A stretch of DNA of 64,000 nt from Sphingorhabdus sp. SMR4y (lineage in GTDB: Bacteria > Pseudomonadota > Alphaproteobacteria > Sphingomonadales > Sphingomonadaceae): assembly GCF_002218195.1 (NCBI RefSeq), contig NZ_CP022336.1, positions 434,001 to 498,000 of the forward strand, read 5' to 3'. Position numbers and translations under genes: made by a program. Positions 9,101 through 17,317 of this stretch are shown piece by piece. Every line of letters starts with the position of its first letter. Position 1 is the first letter of the stretch. A model generated the notes under the pieces. That model did not search any database. It had not been told where the DNA came from and saw nothing but the letters and a program-made list of their open reading frames with translations.

Positions 9101-9586
9101 TCAACATTCCCTTAGATTCCCAACCATTTTTTCCATCGCGGTTCGGATGATGGCCACGTCTGCGTTGGAAACGCCTTTGAACATCTTTTTATAAACGGCG
9201 TTAGCCTCTTTCCGAAGTTGTGGAATGATATCGATTACCTTTGGACGCAGGAATATCCGCCAGACGCGCCGGTCGCCTTCTGCGGACCGGCGTTCGACAA
9301 ATCTCAGTTTTTCAAGATGATCAATCGTTAATCCGATCGTAGCGCGTTCCAGCTCAAGGCAATTTGCCAACTCGGTTTGCGTCATTCCCTCGGTCTTGAT
9401 CAGATAGGCCAATGTTCTCCACTGTGTGCGGGACAAGCCGAACTGGGCAATCGATTCATCAAATGCCTTGCGCAGAACTCGGGGTACTTCCTCCAGCAAA
9501 AACGCAAACTCATCGGTCTCATTAAGGAACCCGTCTTGCGCGTTGGCACTCATTGTAGCTGTTTTGGTTGTCATGATAGTGACCAT
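9101..9586 (-). CDS. MarR-family transcriptional regulator
   Basis: 161 residues. The winged helix-turn-helix is plain: QWRTLAYLIKTEGMTQTELANCLELERATIGLTIDHLEKLRFVERR, with the wing AEGDRRVWRIFL. N- and C-terminal helices would form the dimer. MarR proteins usually repress a divergent operon and release on binding a small aromatic or lipophilic ligand. Here the divergent genes are a hydrolase, a thioesterase and an RND efflux pump, so sensing a toxic substrate or solvent is likely. The ATG at 9586 has no ribosome site, and a -10-like TATATT lies about 11 bases upstream. In-frame ATGs at 9574 and 9553 are alternatives. Confidence 0.9.
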   Translation of the reverse strand: MVTIMTTKTATMSANAQDGFLNETDEFAFLLEEVPRVLRKAFDESIAQFGLSRTQWRTLAYLIKTEGMTQTELANCLELERATIGLTIDHLEKLRFVERRSAEGDRRVWRIFLRPKVIDIIPQLRKEANAVYKKMFKGVSNADVAIIRTAMEKMVGNLREC

Positions 9587-9614
9587 ATCGTAAATTTAAT
9601 ATAATATAAAGCCC

Positions 9615-9644
9615 TTTACTGTCTATCACTATACAGCCTATAAA
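9615..9644 (+). promoter_or_regulatory. Promoter and candidate MarR operator upstream of the hydrolase gene
   Basis: TATAAA (9639-9644) ends only 6 bases before the ATG at 9651, so transcription would begin at or next to the start codon. The imperfect palindrome 9619-9636, with outer arms CTGT and ACAG, covers the space between -35 and -10 and is a plausible MarR site. No Shine-Dalgarno sequence is present. Confidence 0.4.
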
Positions 9645-9650
9645 ATCAGT

Positions 9651-10535
9651 ATGGACCATGAAGAGAGTATCTTGGCCGGTCACAACGGCTTGCAGATCAC
9701 GGCAAGCACGACTGGGCCAAAAACCGGCTTTCCGGTAATGCTTGCGCATGGTGGAGGGCAAACCCGTCATGCCTGGGTGAAGGTGCTGGACGAACTCGCA
9801 AATGCTGGCTACCGCGCGACGGCCATTGACATGCGTGGTCATGGGGACAGTGAATGGGCATCAGATGGCGCTTACGATATGCGCGATTTTGCGCGTGATC
9901 TTGTCGCTATTTCCAAGCAGCTTAGTAATCCTCCAGCGTTAGTGGGAGCGTCACTGGGCGGAATCGCGGGTATGATTGCGGCCGGTGAACTGGCTCCTGC
10001 AGGTTTTAGGTCGCTCACCTTGGTTGATATCGCGCCGAAGATGGAAGCCGTCGGGGTATCAAGAGTGGTCGGGTTCATGCAGGCCCACATGACAGATGGA
10101 TTTTCCTCCCCAGAAGAAGCTGCCAAAATTATCGCCGAGTATATGCCACAGCGAGAGAAACGCACCGGCACAGGCAAGCTTGATCGATATTTACGCAAAC
10201 GGGAAAACGGGCGATATTATTGGCATTGGGACCCCAATTTTATTCACCATGTGACGCACGCTCGGGACAACGCTGCCGAAGCAAAAGAGAATGGTTTCGA
10301 CAGGTTAAGCGCTGCGGCTGCCAGGTTGACACTGCCGGTTCATCTCATACGCGGAGGTTCCAGCGACATGGTCTCTGAAGAAGCTGTGGCCCATTTCCAA
10401 ACGCTGGTTCCTAGCGCGCTTTTAACCGACATTGCGGATGCTAGCCATATGGTCGTCGGTGACCGCAATGATGCGTTTTGTTCGGCGATAATCTCCTTTT
10501 TGAATGCGACCCACAATCGCGGTGCCGCAGCATGA
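9651..10535 (+). CDS. Alpha/beta-hydrolase
   Basis: 294 residues. The oxyanion region is LAHGGGQTRHAW (about 31-42), the strand-turn IDMRGHGDSEW follows (59-69), and the nucleophile elbow is GASLGG with Ser about 101. The likely catalytic His is in DASHMVVGDRND near 270, and an acid is expected near IRGGSSDMVS. Proteins of this type hydrolyse esters, lactones or C-C bonds, and the sequence does not tell which. First gene of a four-gene operon: its stop overlaps the next start (ATGA), and efflux genes follow. The start has no ribosome site and is close to a -10 element, so the message may be leaderless. Confidence 0.85.
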   Translation: MDHEESILAGHNGLQITASTTGPKTGFPVMLAHGGGQTRHAWVKVLDELANAGYRATAIDMRGHGDSEWASDGAYDMRDFARDLVAISKQLSNPPALVGASLGGIAGMIAAGELAPAGFRSLTLVDIAPKMEAVGVSRVVGFMQAHMTDGFSSPEEAAKIIAEYMPQREKRTGTGKLDRYLRKRENGRYYWHWDPNFIHHVTHARDNAAEAKENGFDRLSAAAARLTLPVHLIRGGSSDMVSEEAVAHFQTLVPSALLTDIADASHMVVGDRNDAFCSAIISFLNATHNRGAAA

Positions 10536-10933
10536 AATATGATACGGAAAATCTTGCTGACGTAATGCAGATTGCGCCTTTCCATCGCTGGTTGGGTCTG
10601 AAAATTGTTCAGCAAAACAACGATCAACTGGAACTGGAAATGCCGTGGCGGGACGAACTCGTATCTAATCCCGTGATTGGAGCCGTGCACGGCGGCATAT
10701 TGGCATCTCTGATCGATTTAACCGGGCTTTATGCGATTATTGCTGCAGGGGGCGTTGCCAGGGCGACCGTGGATCTGAGGGTAGATTATCATCGGGCAGC
10801 CACCAACGGCCCGCTTCGTGCAATTGGGCAGGTCGTGAAGCTAGGAAAAACCATAAGCACCGCAGACACCCGCATTTTAGATGATGATGATCGCTTGGTA
10901 GCCAGCGGGCGCGGGACATATTTGAGCACGTAA
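10532..10933 (+). CDS. PaaI-like hotdog thioesterase
   Basis: 133 residues, single hotdog fold. PFHRWLGLKIVQ, NPVIGAVHGGILASLIDLTGLYAI and TVDLRVDYHRAA match PaaI/YdiI-type acyl-CoA thioesterases. GAVHGG is the conserved turn, and the acidic residue in the next helix (LIDLTG) is the usual catalytic position. It overlaps the hydrolase stop by 4 bases, and the RND adaptor start directly follows its stop, so translation is coupled. It probably hydrolyses an aromatic- or short-chain acyl-CoA made in the local pathway. Confidence 0.82.
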   Translation: MKYDTENLADVMQIAPFHRWLGLKIVQQNNDQLELEMPWRDELVSNPVIGAVHGGILASLIDLTGLYAIIAAGGVARATVDLRVDYHRAATNGPLRAIGQVVKLGKTISTADTRILDDDDRLVASGRGTYLST

Positions 10934-12052
10934 ATGGGTGTCAAAAATATCATATTTCTCTTGTCTGTAGCCATGCTGGGCTTGGTTTCGGGCTGTGCGA
11001 ACGACGATACTGCGAATGCCAATGATGATGACATTCAAACAAGCGCCGCATTCGAAGTAGACTTTCTGATAGCGAAGTCCGAACCTTTGGCCGATCCTGT
11101 CGAGGTTTTTGGAACGATTGCGGCCAAGCAGAGCAGCGCAATCGGCGCTCTCGTGGAAGGACCGCTTGAAACTATGTTTGTGACCGTCGGCGATAGGGTC
11201 AAAAAGGGCCAAGCGCTTTTCCAGATCAGGCAAGCAGATTATAAAAGACGGGTTGCGGAAGCATCCGCAGCGCTACGCCTGACGGAAGCGCAGGCGACAC
11301 AGGCCCAGCGCCAACATGACCGCGTAATTGCGCTTTCCCCGCGAGGCTTTGTATCGAAAGCACAGGTCGAAAGGGTTGAAACAGACCTGGTCGTCGCGAA
11401 AGCGCAGGTATCTCAATCGCAATCGCTACTGGCCACGGCCAAACAGGCGCTGCGCGATACTGTTGCCCGCGCTCCATATAACGGCGTCGTTACAGCCAGA
11501 TTGGTCGATGAGGGGTCCTATCTCAACAATCGCTTTTCGATGGGTGAACAATCTGCAGCCTTGCAACTACAGGAATTAGAAATAGTGGCAGCAATCGTCA
11601 GTGCTCCGCAGGCCCGGGTTGATGATTTCAAGCTCAACCAGAAGGCAAAAGTTTATATTGATGGCTTTGATGAGCCTTTCGACAGCTTTGTGTTCATCAT
11701 CAATGACCGGGTTGACCCGGAATCCCGGACGGTCGAATTGCGATTGCCGATAAGAAACCCCAATTATCGAATCAGTAGCGGACTTGGCGTGCGCGCGCTT
11801 ATCGAGACGCCGCCGGAATCCGCAATTATTCTTCCTAGATCAGCCGTGAAAGGTGATAGCGCAGCCGCATATATATTCCTGTTTGAGAAAGGCATCGCAC
11901 GCCGAAGGGATGTAAAGGTCGAAAGCATAGATTTCGAACGGGTCAAGGTCACCCAGGGCGTCCGGACCGGCGAAAAAATCATCCAAAACCCACCATCCAC
12001 TTTGCGCGATGGGCAAAAAGTAGAGCGCAAGCAAAGAAAGCCTGCACGGTAA
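10934..12052 (+). CDS. RND efflux periplasmic adaptor (membrane-fusion lipoprotein)
   Basis: 372 residues. The signal peptide ends in lipobox LVSGC with Cys21, so the adaptor is lipid-anchored. The lipoyl half-motif GALVEGPLETMFVTVGDRVKKGQALFQI (about 68-96) precedes a coiled-coil hairpin rich in Ala/Gln/Arg (about 105-165). The second half-motif ARAPYNGVVTARLVDEGSYL follows, then beta-barrel and membrane-proximal domains. It links an RND pump to an outer-membrane channel. It starts directly after the thioesterase and ends 4 bases before the pump gene. Confidence 0.92.
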   Translation: MGVKNIIFLLSVAMLGLVSGCANDDTANANDDDIQTSAAFEVDFLIAKSEPLADPVEVFGTIAAKQSSAIGALVEGPLETMFVTVGDRVKKGQALFQIRQADYKRRVAEASAALRLTEAQATQAQRQHDRVIALSPRGFVSKAQVERVETDLVVAKAQVSQSQSLLATAKQALRDTVARAPYNGVVTARLVDEGSYLNNRFSMGEQSAALQLQELEIVAAIVSAPQARVDDFKLNQKAKVYIDGFDEPFDSFVFIINDRVDPESRTVELRLPIRNPNYRISSGLGVRALIETPPESAIILPRSAVKGDSAAAYIFLFEKGIARRRDVKVESIDFERVKVTQGVRTGEKIIQNPPSTLRDGQKVERKQRKPAR

Positions 12053-12056
12053 GCTG

Positions 12057-15000
12057 ATGTGGATTTCTGATGTCTCGATCCGGCGTCCCGTTTTTGCGAC
12101 AATGGTGATTGCTTCGCTAGTCGTTCTGGGTCTGTTGAGTTTCGGGAGACTGGGTGTTGATCTGTTCCCCAAAATCGAATTCCCTTACGTTTCGGTAACA
12201 ACGACTTTGCCCGGCGCGTCTCCAGATACGATCGAGACTGAAATCACCGACGTTATCGAGGAAGAGGTCAACAGCGTTTCTGGCATTCGGCAAATGCGTT
12301 CAGTCAGCGCCGAAGGCGTCAGTCAGGTCGTGTTGGAGTTTGAGTTGTCGGAAGATGCCGACGTGAAGGCCCAGGATGTCAGGGACCGGGTGGCCAGCAT
12401 ATTAAGCAATTTGCCGGAAGAATCGGACGCGCCTATTGTCGAAAAGCTTGATCCGGACGCAGCGCCGATACTGTCGCTGCTTATCGCAGGAGATGCGCCG
12501 GTCCGAGAACTCACGGTCTTTGCCGATGAGGTCGTTAAAGAGAGGCTTCAGCGTATTCGCGGCGTAGGTTCTATCTCCATTGTAGGTGGGCGCGAGAGAG
12601 AAATGCGGGTCTGGCTTGATCCGGCAAAAATGCGGGCAAGCGCTATTAGCACGGATAATGTCGTAGCCGCCTTGAGAAACGAAAATGCCGAGTTGCCGGG
12701 CGGCCGCCTTGAGATTGATGGTCGCAGCAAGCAATATGGGACCAGAACATTGGCGGAAGCCAATACAGCCTCGGAATTTGGCAATCTCGCGGTAGCATAT
12801 CGGCCCAACGGACAGGTCACACGGGTCCGCGATATCGGTCGCGTGGAAGACTCGGTCGAGGATGAAACCAGCTATGCCCAATTAAATGGTCGCCCCGGGG
12901 TTGTGCTTGAGGTTCGCAAGCAATCTGGAAGCAATACCGTTGCAATGACCAGAGCAATCAAAGCGGAAATCGAGCAGATCAAGGACCAGCTGCCGAGCGG
13001 GGTTGAAATTGTTGTCACGAGAGAAACAGCGAGATTCATCGAATCGGCCATTGGTGATGTTCTGTTTGATCTGATGATCGCGGTGGTATTGGTTGTTTTT
13101 GTCACATTCTTTTTTCTGCTCAGCTGGCGGGCAACTTTTATCGTTATGCTGGCCATCCCGACTTCCGTTATTGCCACGTTCGCTGCCTTTGCCGCCTTCG
13201 ATTTTACGCTTAATTTCATGACATTATTGGCCTTGACGGTCGCGATTGGATTGCTTGTTGATGACGCTATCGTCGTTGTTGAAGCCGTGCAAAGCGATGT
13301 CGATGAAGGCGCTGATCCAATGGAGGCCGCACCAAAAGCAACCAAGCGGGTCGCATTGGCGGTGCTTGCCGGGACATTTGCCACGTTGGCAGTGTTTGTG
13401 CCTATTGCCTTTATGGAAGGGATAGTCGGACGTTTCTTTTTTCAATATGGCTTGGCGATAGTATTTTCGGTTAGCGTCTCATTGCTGGTGGCGCTTACCC
13501 TGTCGCCCATGCTTGCGTCTCGATTCCTGAAATCGGAAAAAGAGAAAACAGGCTGGCTGGGAAAAATTGAAATCTTCCACCAGATCATGCGAAAGCGATA
13601 CGAACGGCTTGTAGGTTGGTCGATCAGAAGACGATATCTCGTTTTTTTGGGAGCCATCATAAGTCTTTTAATCGGCGGTCTTTTCGCAGCAATGGTGCCC
13701 GCCACCTTCATGGCCCTCACGGACAGATCAGAGTTCCTTGCAAGTGTTGAACTTCCGTTGGGAACTGGGATTGCGACAGCTAAAGAGGCGTCGCTGCGAG
13801 CCGACGAAGCGCTACGCAATATTGAAGATGTAGAATATGTTTTCGTAACCATAGGGGCAGGTACCAATCAGAAAACCAACTTGCTCGATTTCTATTTTGA
13901 TCTCAGTCCTAAACAGGGTCGATCAGTCGAGCAGGGCGCGATCATGGACCAAGCGCGTGAGGTCCTTGCAAAGACGCTGCCAGAAGCCACGGATATTTCG
14001 GTTGTAGAAGTTCCATGGGTTTCCGGTGCCGGTGTGGGATCGGCTCAGATAGAGCTTATAATTTCTGGTTCCGACCTTACGACGATCAATGAATATGCAA
14101 ATATCATCGCGGAGGAAATGCGTGCTACCCCAGAACTGGTGGATGTCGCCTCTACCTACGAAGGCGGCAGGCCGGAATTGCAGATCAGGTTAGACCGCAA
14201 TCGGGCCGCAGATTTAGGGGTGACGGCTCGGGATGTCGCAGCAGCAACGCGAACTTTAATTGGCGGGAGTGATGCGGGAACATTTGAAGCCGACGGCAGA
14301 CGCTATGATGTGAGAGTGCGAGTGGATGAAGATAAACGGCAAACTTTGAACGACATTGCCCGGCTTCCAGTTCGATCAGGAAGTGGAAGTTTAGTCGATC
14401 TGGCGGCAGTTGCTGATATTGAAGTTGCCGACAGCCCAGCTCAGATTGATCGCGTGGACCGAGCGAGGCAAATTACAGTCATGGCAAACACGCCGCCCGG
14501 CGTAGCATTGAGCGTCGCTGTCGCTCAGGTTGAAAAAATCCTGACCAACAATCCCCCACCTGAAGGAATGTCGACCAAAATGGAGGGTATGGCGCGGAGA
14601 CTGGCAGACACAACTTCTGCCATACTGCTAGCGTTTGCGCTTGCTTTTGTGGCCCTATATATTGTCCTCGCCAGCCAATTTAACAGCTTCGGACAACCTG
14701 TCCTGATCATGCTTACGGCTCCCCTTTCTTTTTCCGGAGCGTTTATTGCACTTTGGCTTTCCAATCAGGAATTGAGCATGTTCGCCCAAATCGGAATGAT
14801 TGCCCTGATGGGGATCGTGATGAAAAACGGGATTCTTCTTGTGGATCTTGCCAATGAATATCGGCGGGGAGGTATGGACGCAGCGGATGCCATGCAAAAA
14901 GCCGCACCCGAACGGCTCCGGCCAGTGTTAATGACGGCTCTGGCAGCAATTTTCGGAATGATGCCTGTCGCCTTTGCTCAGTCGGATGGAGCCGAATGGC

Positions 15001-15164
15001 GCAATGCTATGGGCTTTATCATTATGGGCGGATTAGCGACATCGACCTTTTTGACATTGTTGGTAGTGCCTGCTGCATATGCTTTGCCTGATGACTATGC
15101 TCGGCTTAAAACCCGCGTTCGCGCAAAGCTATCGGGAGGATTGTGGAAAGAGCGCCGCGCTTAG
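12057..15164 (+). CDS. RND-family multidrug/solvent efflux permease
   Basis: 1035 residues, the normal size for HAE1-type pumps. It begins MWISDVSIRRPVFATMVIAS, the typical first transmembrane helix. Further marks are GVDLFPKIEFPYVSVTT in the porter domain, the helix-4 motif ALTVAIGLLVDDAIVVVEA with its paired Asp, and a second six-helix block near the C-terminus (LYIVLASQFNSFGQPVLIML, then GIVMKNGILLVDLA). It exports hydrophobic compounds with proton influx. With its adaptor it is controlled by the divergent MarR protein, most likely as tolerance to the island's substrate. No outer-membrane channel gene follows; an IS481 element lies 61 bases downstream. Confidence 0.95.
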   Translation: MWISDVSIRRPVFATMVIASLVVLGLLSFGRLGVDLFPKIEFPYVSVTTTLPGASPDTIETEITDVIEEEVNSVSGIRQMRSVSAEGVSQVVLEFELSEDADVKAQDVRDRVASILSNLPEESDAPIVEKLDPDAAPILSLLIAGDAPVRELTVFADEVVKERLQRIRGVGSISIVGGREREMRVWLDPAKMRASAISTDNVVAALRNENAELPGGRLEIDGRSKQYGTRTLAEANTASEFGNLAVAYRPNGQVTRVRDIGRVEDSVEDETSYAQLNGRPGVVLEVRKQSGSNTVAMTRAIKAEIEQIKDQLPSGVEIVVTRETARFIESAIGDVLFDLMIAVVLVVFVTFFFLLSWRATFIVMLAIPTSVIATFAAFAAFDFTLNFMTLLALTVAIGLLVDDAIVVVEAVQSDVDEGADPMEAAPKATKRVALAVLAGTFATLAVFVPIAFMEGIVGRFFFQYGLAIVFSVSVSLLVALTLSPMLASRFLKSEKEKTGWLGKIEIFHQIMRKRYERLVGWSIRRRYLVFLGAIISLLIGGLFAAMVPATFMALTDRSEFLASVELPLGTGIATAKEASLRADEALRNIEDVEYVFVTIGAGTNQKTNLLDFYFDLSPKQGRSVEQGAIMDQAREVLAKTLPEATDISVVEVPWVSGAGVGSAQIELIISGSDLTTINEYANIIAEEMRATPELVDVASTYEGGRPELQIRLDRNRAADLGVTARDVAAATRTLIGGSDAGTFEADGRRYDVRVRVDEDKRQTLNDIARLPVRSGSGSLVDLAAVADIEVADSPAQIDRVDRARQITVMANTPPGVALSVAVAQVEKILTNNPPPEGMSTKMEGMARRLADTTSAILLAFALAFVALYIVLASQFNSFGQPVLIMLTAPLSFSGAFIALWLSNQELSMFAQIGMIALMGIVMKNGILLVDLANEYRRGGMDAADAMQKAAPERLRPVLMTALAAIFGMMPVAFAQSDGAEWRNAMGFIIMGGLATSTFLTLLVVPAAYALPDDYARLKTRVRAKLSGGLWKERRA

Positions 15165-15225
15165 TCAAATTGTCTCATCACGGCATCAACGCAACCTTTT
15201 GCCGATGCCGCTACAACGCACTAGG

Positions 15226-16242
15226 TGTTTAGTCCCGGCATTTGATGGTGTAATATTCACCCACCAATGGAAGGACGCGCTATGGGACAGATTCTACACG
15301 GGAGCGCCACCACGACAGAGACAGTCCGTCGAGCAATACAACATAGTCAAGAGAGCCTGATGGCGCTTTCGAGGCGCTACAGCATCAACCCGAAGACAGT
15401 GGCCAAGTGGAAGCAGCGCACGTCAGTGCACGACCTCCCCACCGGCCCCAAGGAGGCCAAGTCCACCGTCCTGACTATCGAAGAAGAGGCCATCATCGTT
15501 GCCTTCCGTCGGCATACACTGCTGCCGCTGGACGACTGCCTCTACGCATTGCAGGCAACGATCCCGCTCCTGACACGCTCGTCGCTGCACCGCTGTTTGC
15601 AGCGCTACGGGATCAGCCGATTGCCCGAAGTTACTGGGGACAAGGAGCCGAAGAAGAAGTTCAAGACATACCCCATCGGCTACTTCCATATCGACATCGC
15701 CGAGGTCCGCACCGCGGAAGGCAAGCTGCACCTGTATGTCGGTATTGACCGGACCAGCAAGTTCGCCTTCGTCCAGCTCGTGGCCAAGGCGAACCGGGTG
15801 ACAGCCTCAGCCTTCCTGGTCTCCCTGATCAAGGCCGTGCCATACAAAATCCACACCGTGCTGACCGACAATGGTATCCAGTTCACCTTCCCGCCGCGCT
15901 ACGCTGACGGTCCGACCGCCACCTACATGACCCACATGTTCGATATGCGCTGCGAAGAAAACGGGATCGAGCACCGGCTCACCAAGATCAAGCATCCCTG
16001 GACCAACGGGCAGGTCGAACGGATGAACCGAACAATCAAGGAGGCGACCGTCAAACGGTATCATTATGACAGCCATGCGCAGCTGACTGCACATCTCCAC
16101 GACTTCATCGATGCCTACAATTATGGTCGGCGGCTGAAGACCCTCAAGAGACTCACACCCTTCGAATACATCTGCAAAATGTGGACAACCGAACCAAACA
16201 GATTTACGCTCAATCCAACCCATCATATGCCGGGACTAAACA
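15226..16242 (+). mobile_element. IS481-family insertion sequence, complete
   Basis: 1017 bp bounded by terminal inverted repeats of 23 bases with a single internal mismatch region: 16 perfect bases (TGTTTAGTCCCGGCAT at 15226-15241, its complement at 16227-16242), one mismatch, then TGATGG on both sides. The flanks carry an exact 6-bp direct repeat, ACTAGG, at 15220-15225 and 16243-16248. A 6-bp duplication centred on CTAG is what IS481-family elements produce. One transposase gene fills the element. Intact ends plus an undecayed duplication point to a recent insertion, into the gap after the RND gene without breaking a coding region. Confidence 0.95.
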
Positions 16243-16247
16243 ACTAG
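15282..16247 (+). CDS. IS481-family DDE transposase
   Basis: 321 residues. The N-terminal helix-turn-helix reads SQESLMALSRRYSINPKTVAKWKQR. The integrase-type catalytic core has Asp in HIDIAEVRT, Asp in VLTDNGIQF and Glu in WTNGQVERMNRTIKEAT, which is the DDE triad with IS481 spacing. Start ATG 15282 has GAAGGA 6 bases upstream; an upstream in-frame ATG at 15267 is less likely. The stop codon TAG (16245-16247) lies outside the element, in the target duplication: the CTAG target supplies it. The gene looks intact, so the element may still be active. Confidence 0.95.
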   Translation: MGQILHGSATTTETVRRAIQHSQESLMALSRRYSINPKTVAKWKQRTSVHDLPTGPKEAKSTVLTIEEEAIIVAFRRHTLLPLDDCLYALQATIPLLTRSSLHRCLQRYGISRLPEVTGDKEPKKKFKTYPIGYFHIDIAEVRTAEGKLHLYVGIDRTSKFAFVQLVAKANRVTASAFLVSLIKAVPYKIHTVLTDNGIQFTFPPRYADGPTATYMTHMFDMRCEENGIEHRLTKIKHPWTNGQVERMNRTIKEATVKRYHYDSHAQLTAHLHDFIDAYNYGRRLKTLKRLTPFEYICKMWTTEPNRFTLNPTHHMPGLNN

Positions 16248-16333
16248 GTTCAAATCAAGGTATCAAAATTCATATTTGGTATTCTCGACCACCCAATTCA
16301 TCGAAGATATGACAGGTCATTCTAACATTGCGG

Positions 16334-17317
16334 TTAGCGTTCGTGGGAGCTTTTCCAAAAAGAAAGAACGCTCCTGAGAGCTGCGACAAAGGCCAATGGC
16401 TGATCGAGCATCAGGTGGTGGCGGGCTTCCGGTATGGCTATTATCGGGATGTCGGTTCCACCCATCTCGCGGATGTAATCGGCAGAATCCTGTGAGAAGA
16501 GCAGACTGTTACCGCCGTGCACGATTGCTTTGCGGCCCGGCGCTTGCACCAGGCGCTTACCCATGTTCAGCCACTCCTCGGGCCTATTGCTCCGCCGGAA
16601 AACCTCTGGTGAGAATTTCCACGTCCAACTGCCTCTTTCATGCTTCAGCGAATGATACGCAATATAATCTAGCAGGAATGGCTCCTCGACGGGCTGAGGC
16701 GGGGATAGGATGTAGCGCGCACGCGCTGCTTCATAGCTGGGATAGCGCTTGTTGGGCTTGTCCGGATTCCCTGATCCCGGGCTCGACCGATCGTTCTTCC
16801 AGTATTTTTCAAGCAATTCAGGGCGCATGATCATAAGGTCGCATACGACCACTCCAGCAAAGGCGTCGGGCGACTGGGTCACGGCTGTCAGCGCGGCACC
16901 CGAACCGAAGCTGTGCGCGATGATCGTTGGCTTTTGGCCATCCGCAAACATGTTCAGGGCCTCGGCAACCTCGGTGAATTCCCTCCCGCGGGCCGCCGTG
17001 TCAGCTGCCCCCCGCATTTCGCTGTCACCCATGCCCGCCAGATCAAAGGCTACGACGTCATAATCCTGGGCAAAGAAGGGGGCGATGAAGGCGAAGCATC
17101 GGGCATGGGCGAGGAAGCCATGCGTTATCAGCAATTTGGGCTTCTCGGGGCTGCCCCAGCGGAGATAGTGCACCTTGGCACCGGAAATCTCTACATAAGC
17201 TTCTTCGCGCGGCACGTTCAGTGCTGCTATGAACCATTCGGGCAGGTGCGAACCGTCCCCGGCCCACAAGGAATCGATGTCAGTCGGAAGGTTGTTTACA
17301 GGGGTCATTTCATTCAT
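16334..17317 (-). CDS. Alpha/beta-hydrolase, last gene of the BVMO operon
   Basis: 327 residues. Oxyanion segment LLITHGFLAHARCF (about 62-75), VVAFDLAGMGDSEM (88-101), nucleophile elbow AHSFGSG with Ser136, and the catalytic His in IPEARHHLMLD near 305. This matches soluble epoxide-hydrolase/lactonase/esterase-like hydrolases. Its start overlaps the end of the Baeyer-Villiger monooxygenase gene by 4 bases (ATGA). BVMO products are esters or lactones, so their hydrolysis is the natural role. That is inference from context; the fold itself is clear. Confidence 0.85.
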   Translation of the reverse strand: MNEMTPVNNLPTDIDSLWAGDGSHLPEWFIAALNVPREEAYVEISGAKVHYLRWGSPEKPKLLITHGFLAHARCFAFIAPFFAQDYDVVAFDLAGMGDSEMRGAADTAARGREFTEVAEALNMFADGQKPTIIAHSFGSGAALTAVTQSPDAFAGVVVCDLMIMRPELLEKYWKNDRSSPGSGNPDKPNKRYPSYEAARARYILSPPQPVEEPFLLDYIAYHSLKHERGSWTWKFSPEVFRRSNRPEEWLNMGKRLVQAPGRKAIVHGGNSLLFSQDSADYIREMGGTDIPIIAIPEARHHLMLDQPLAFVAALRSVLSFWKSSHER

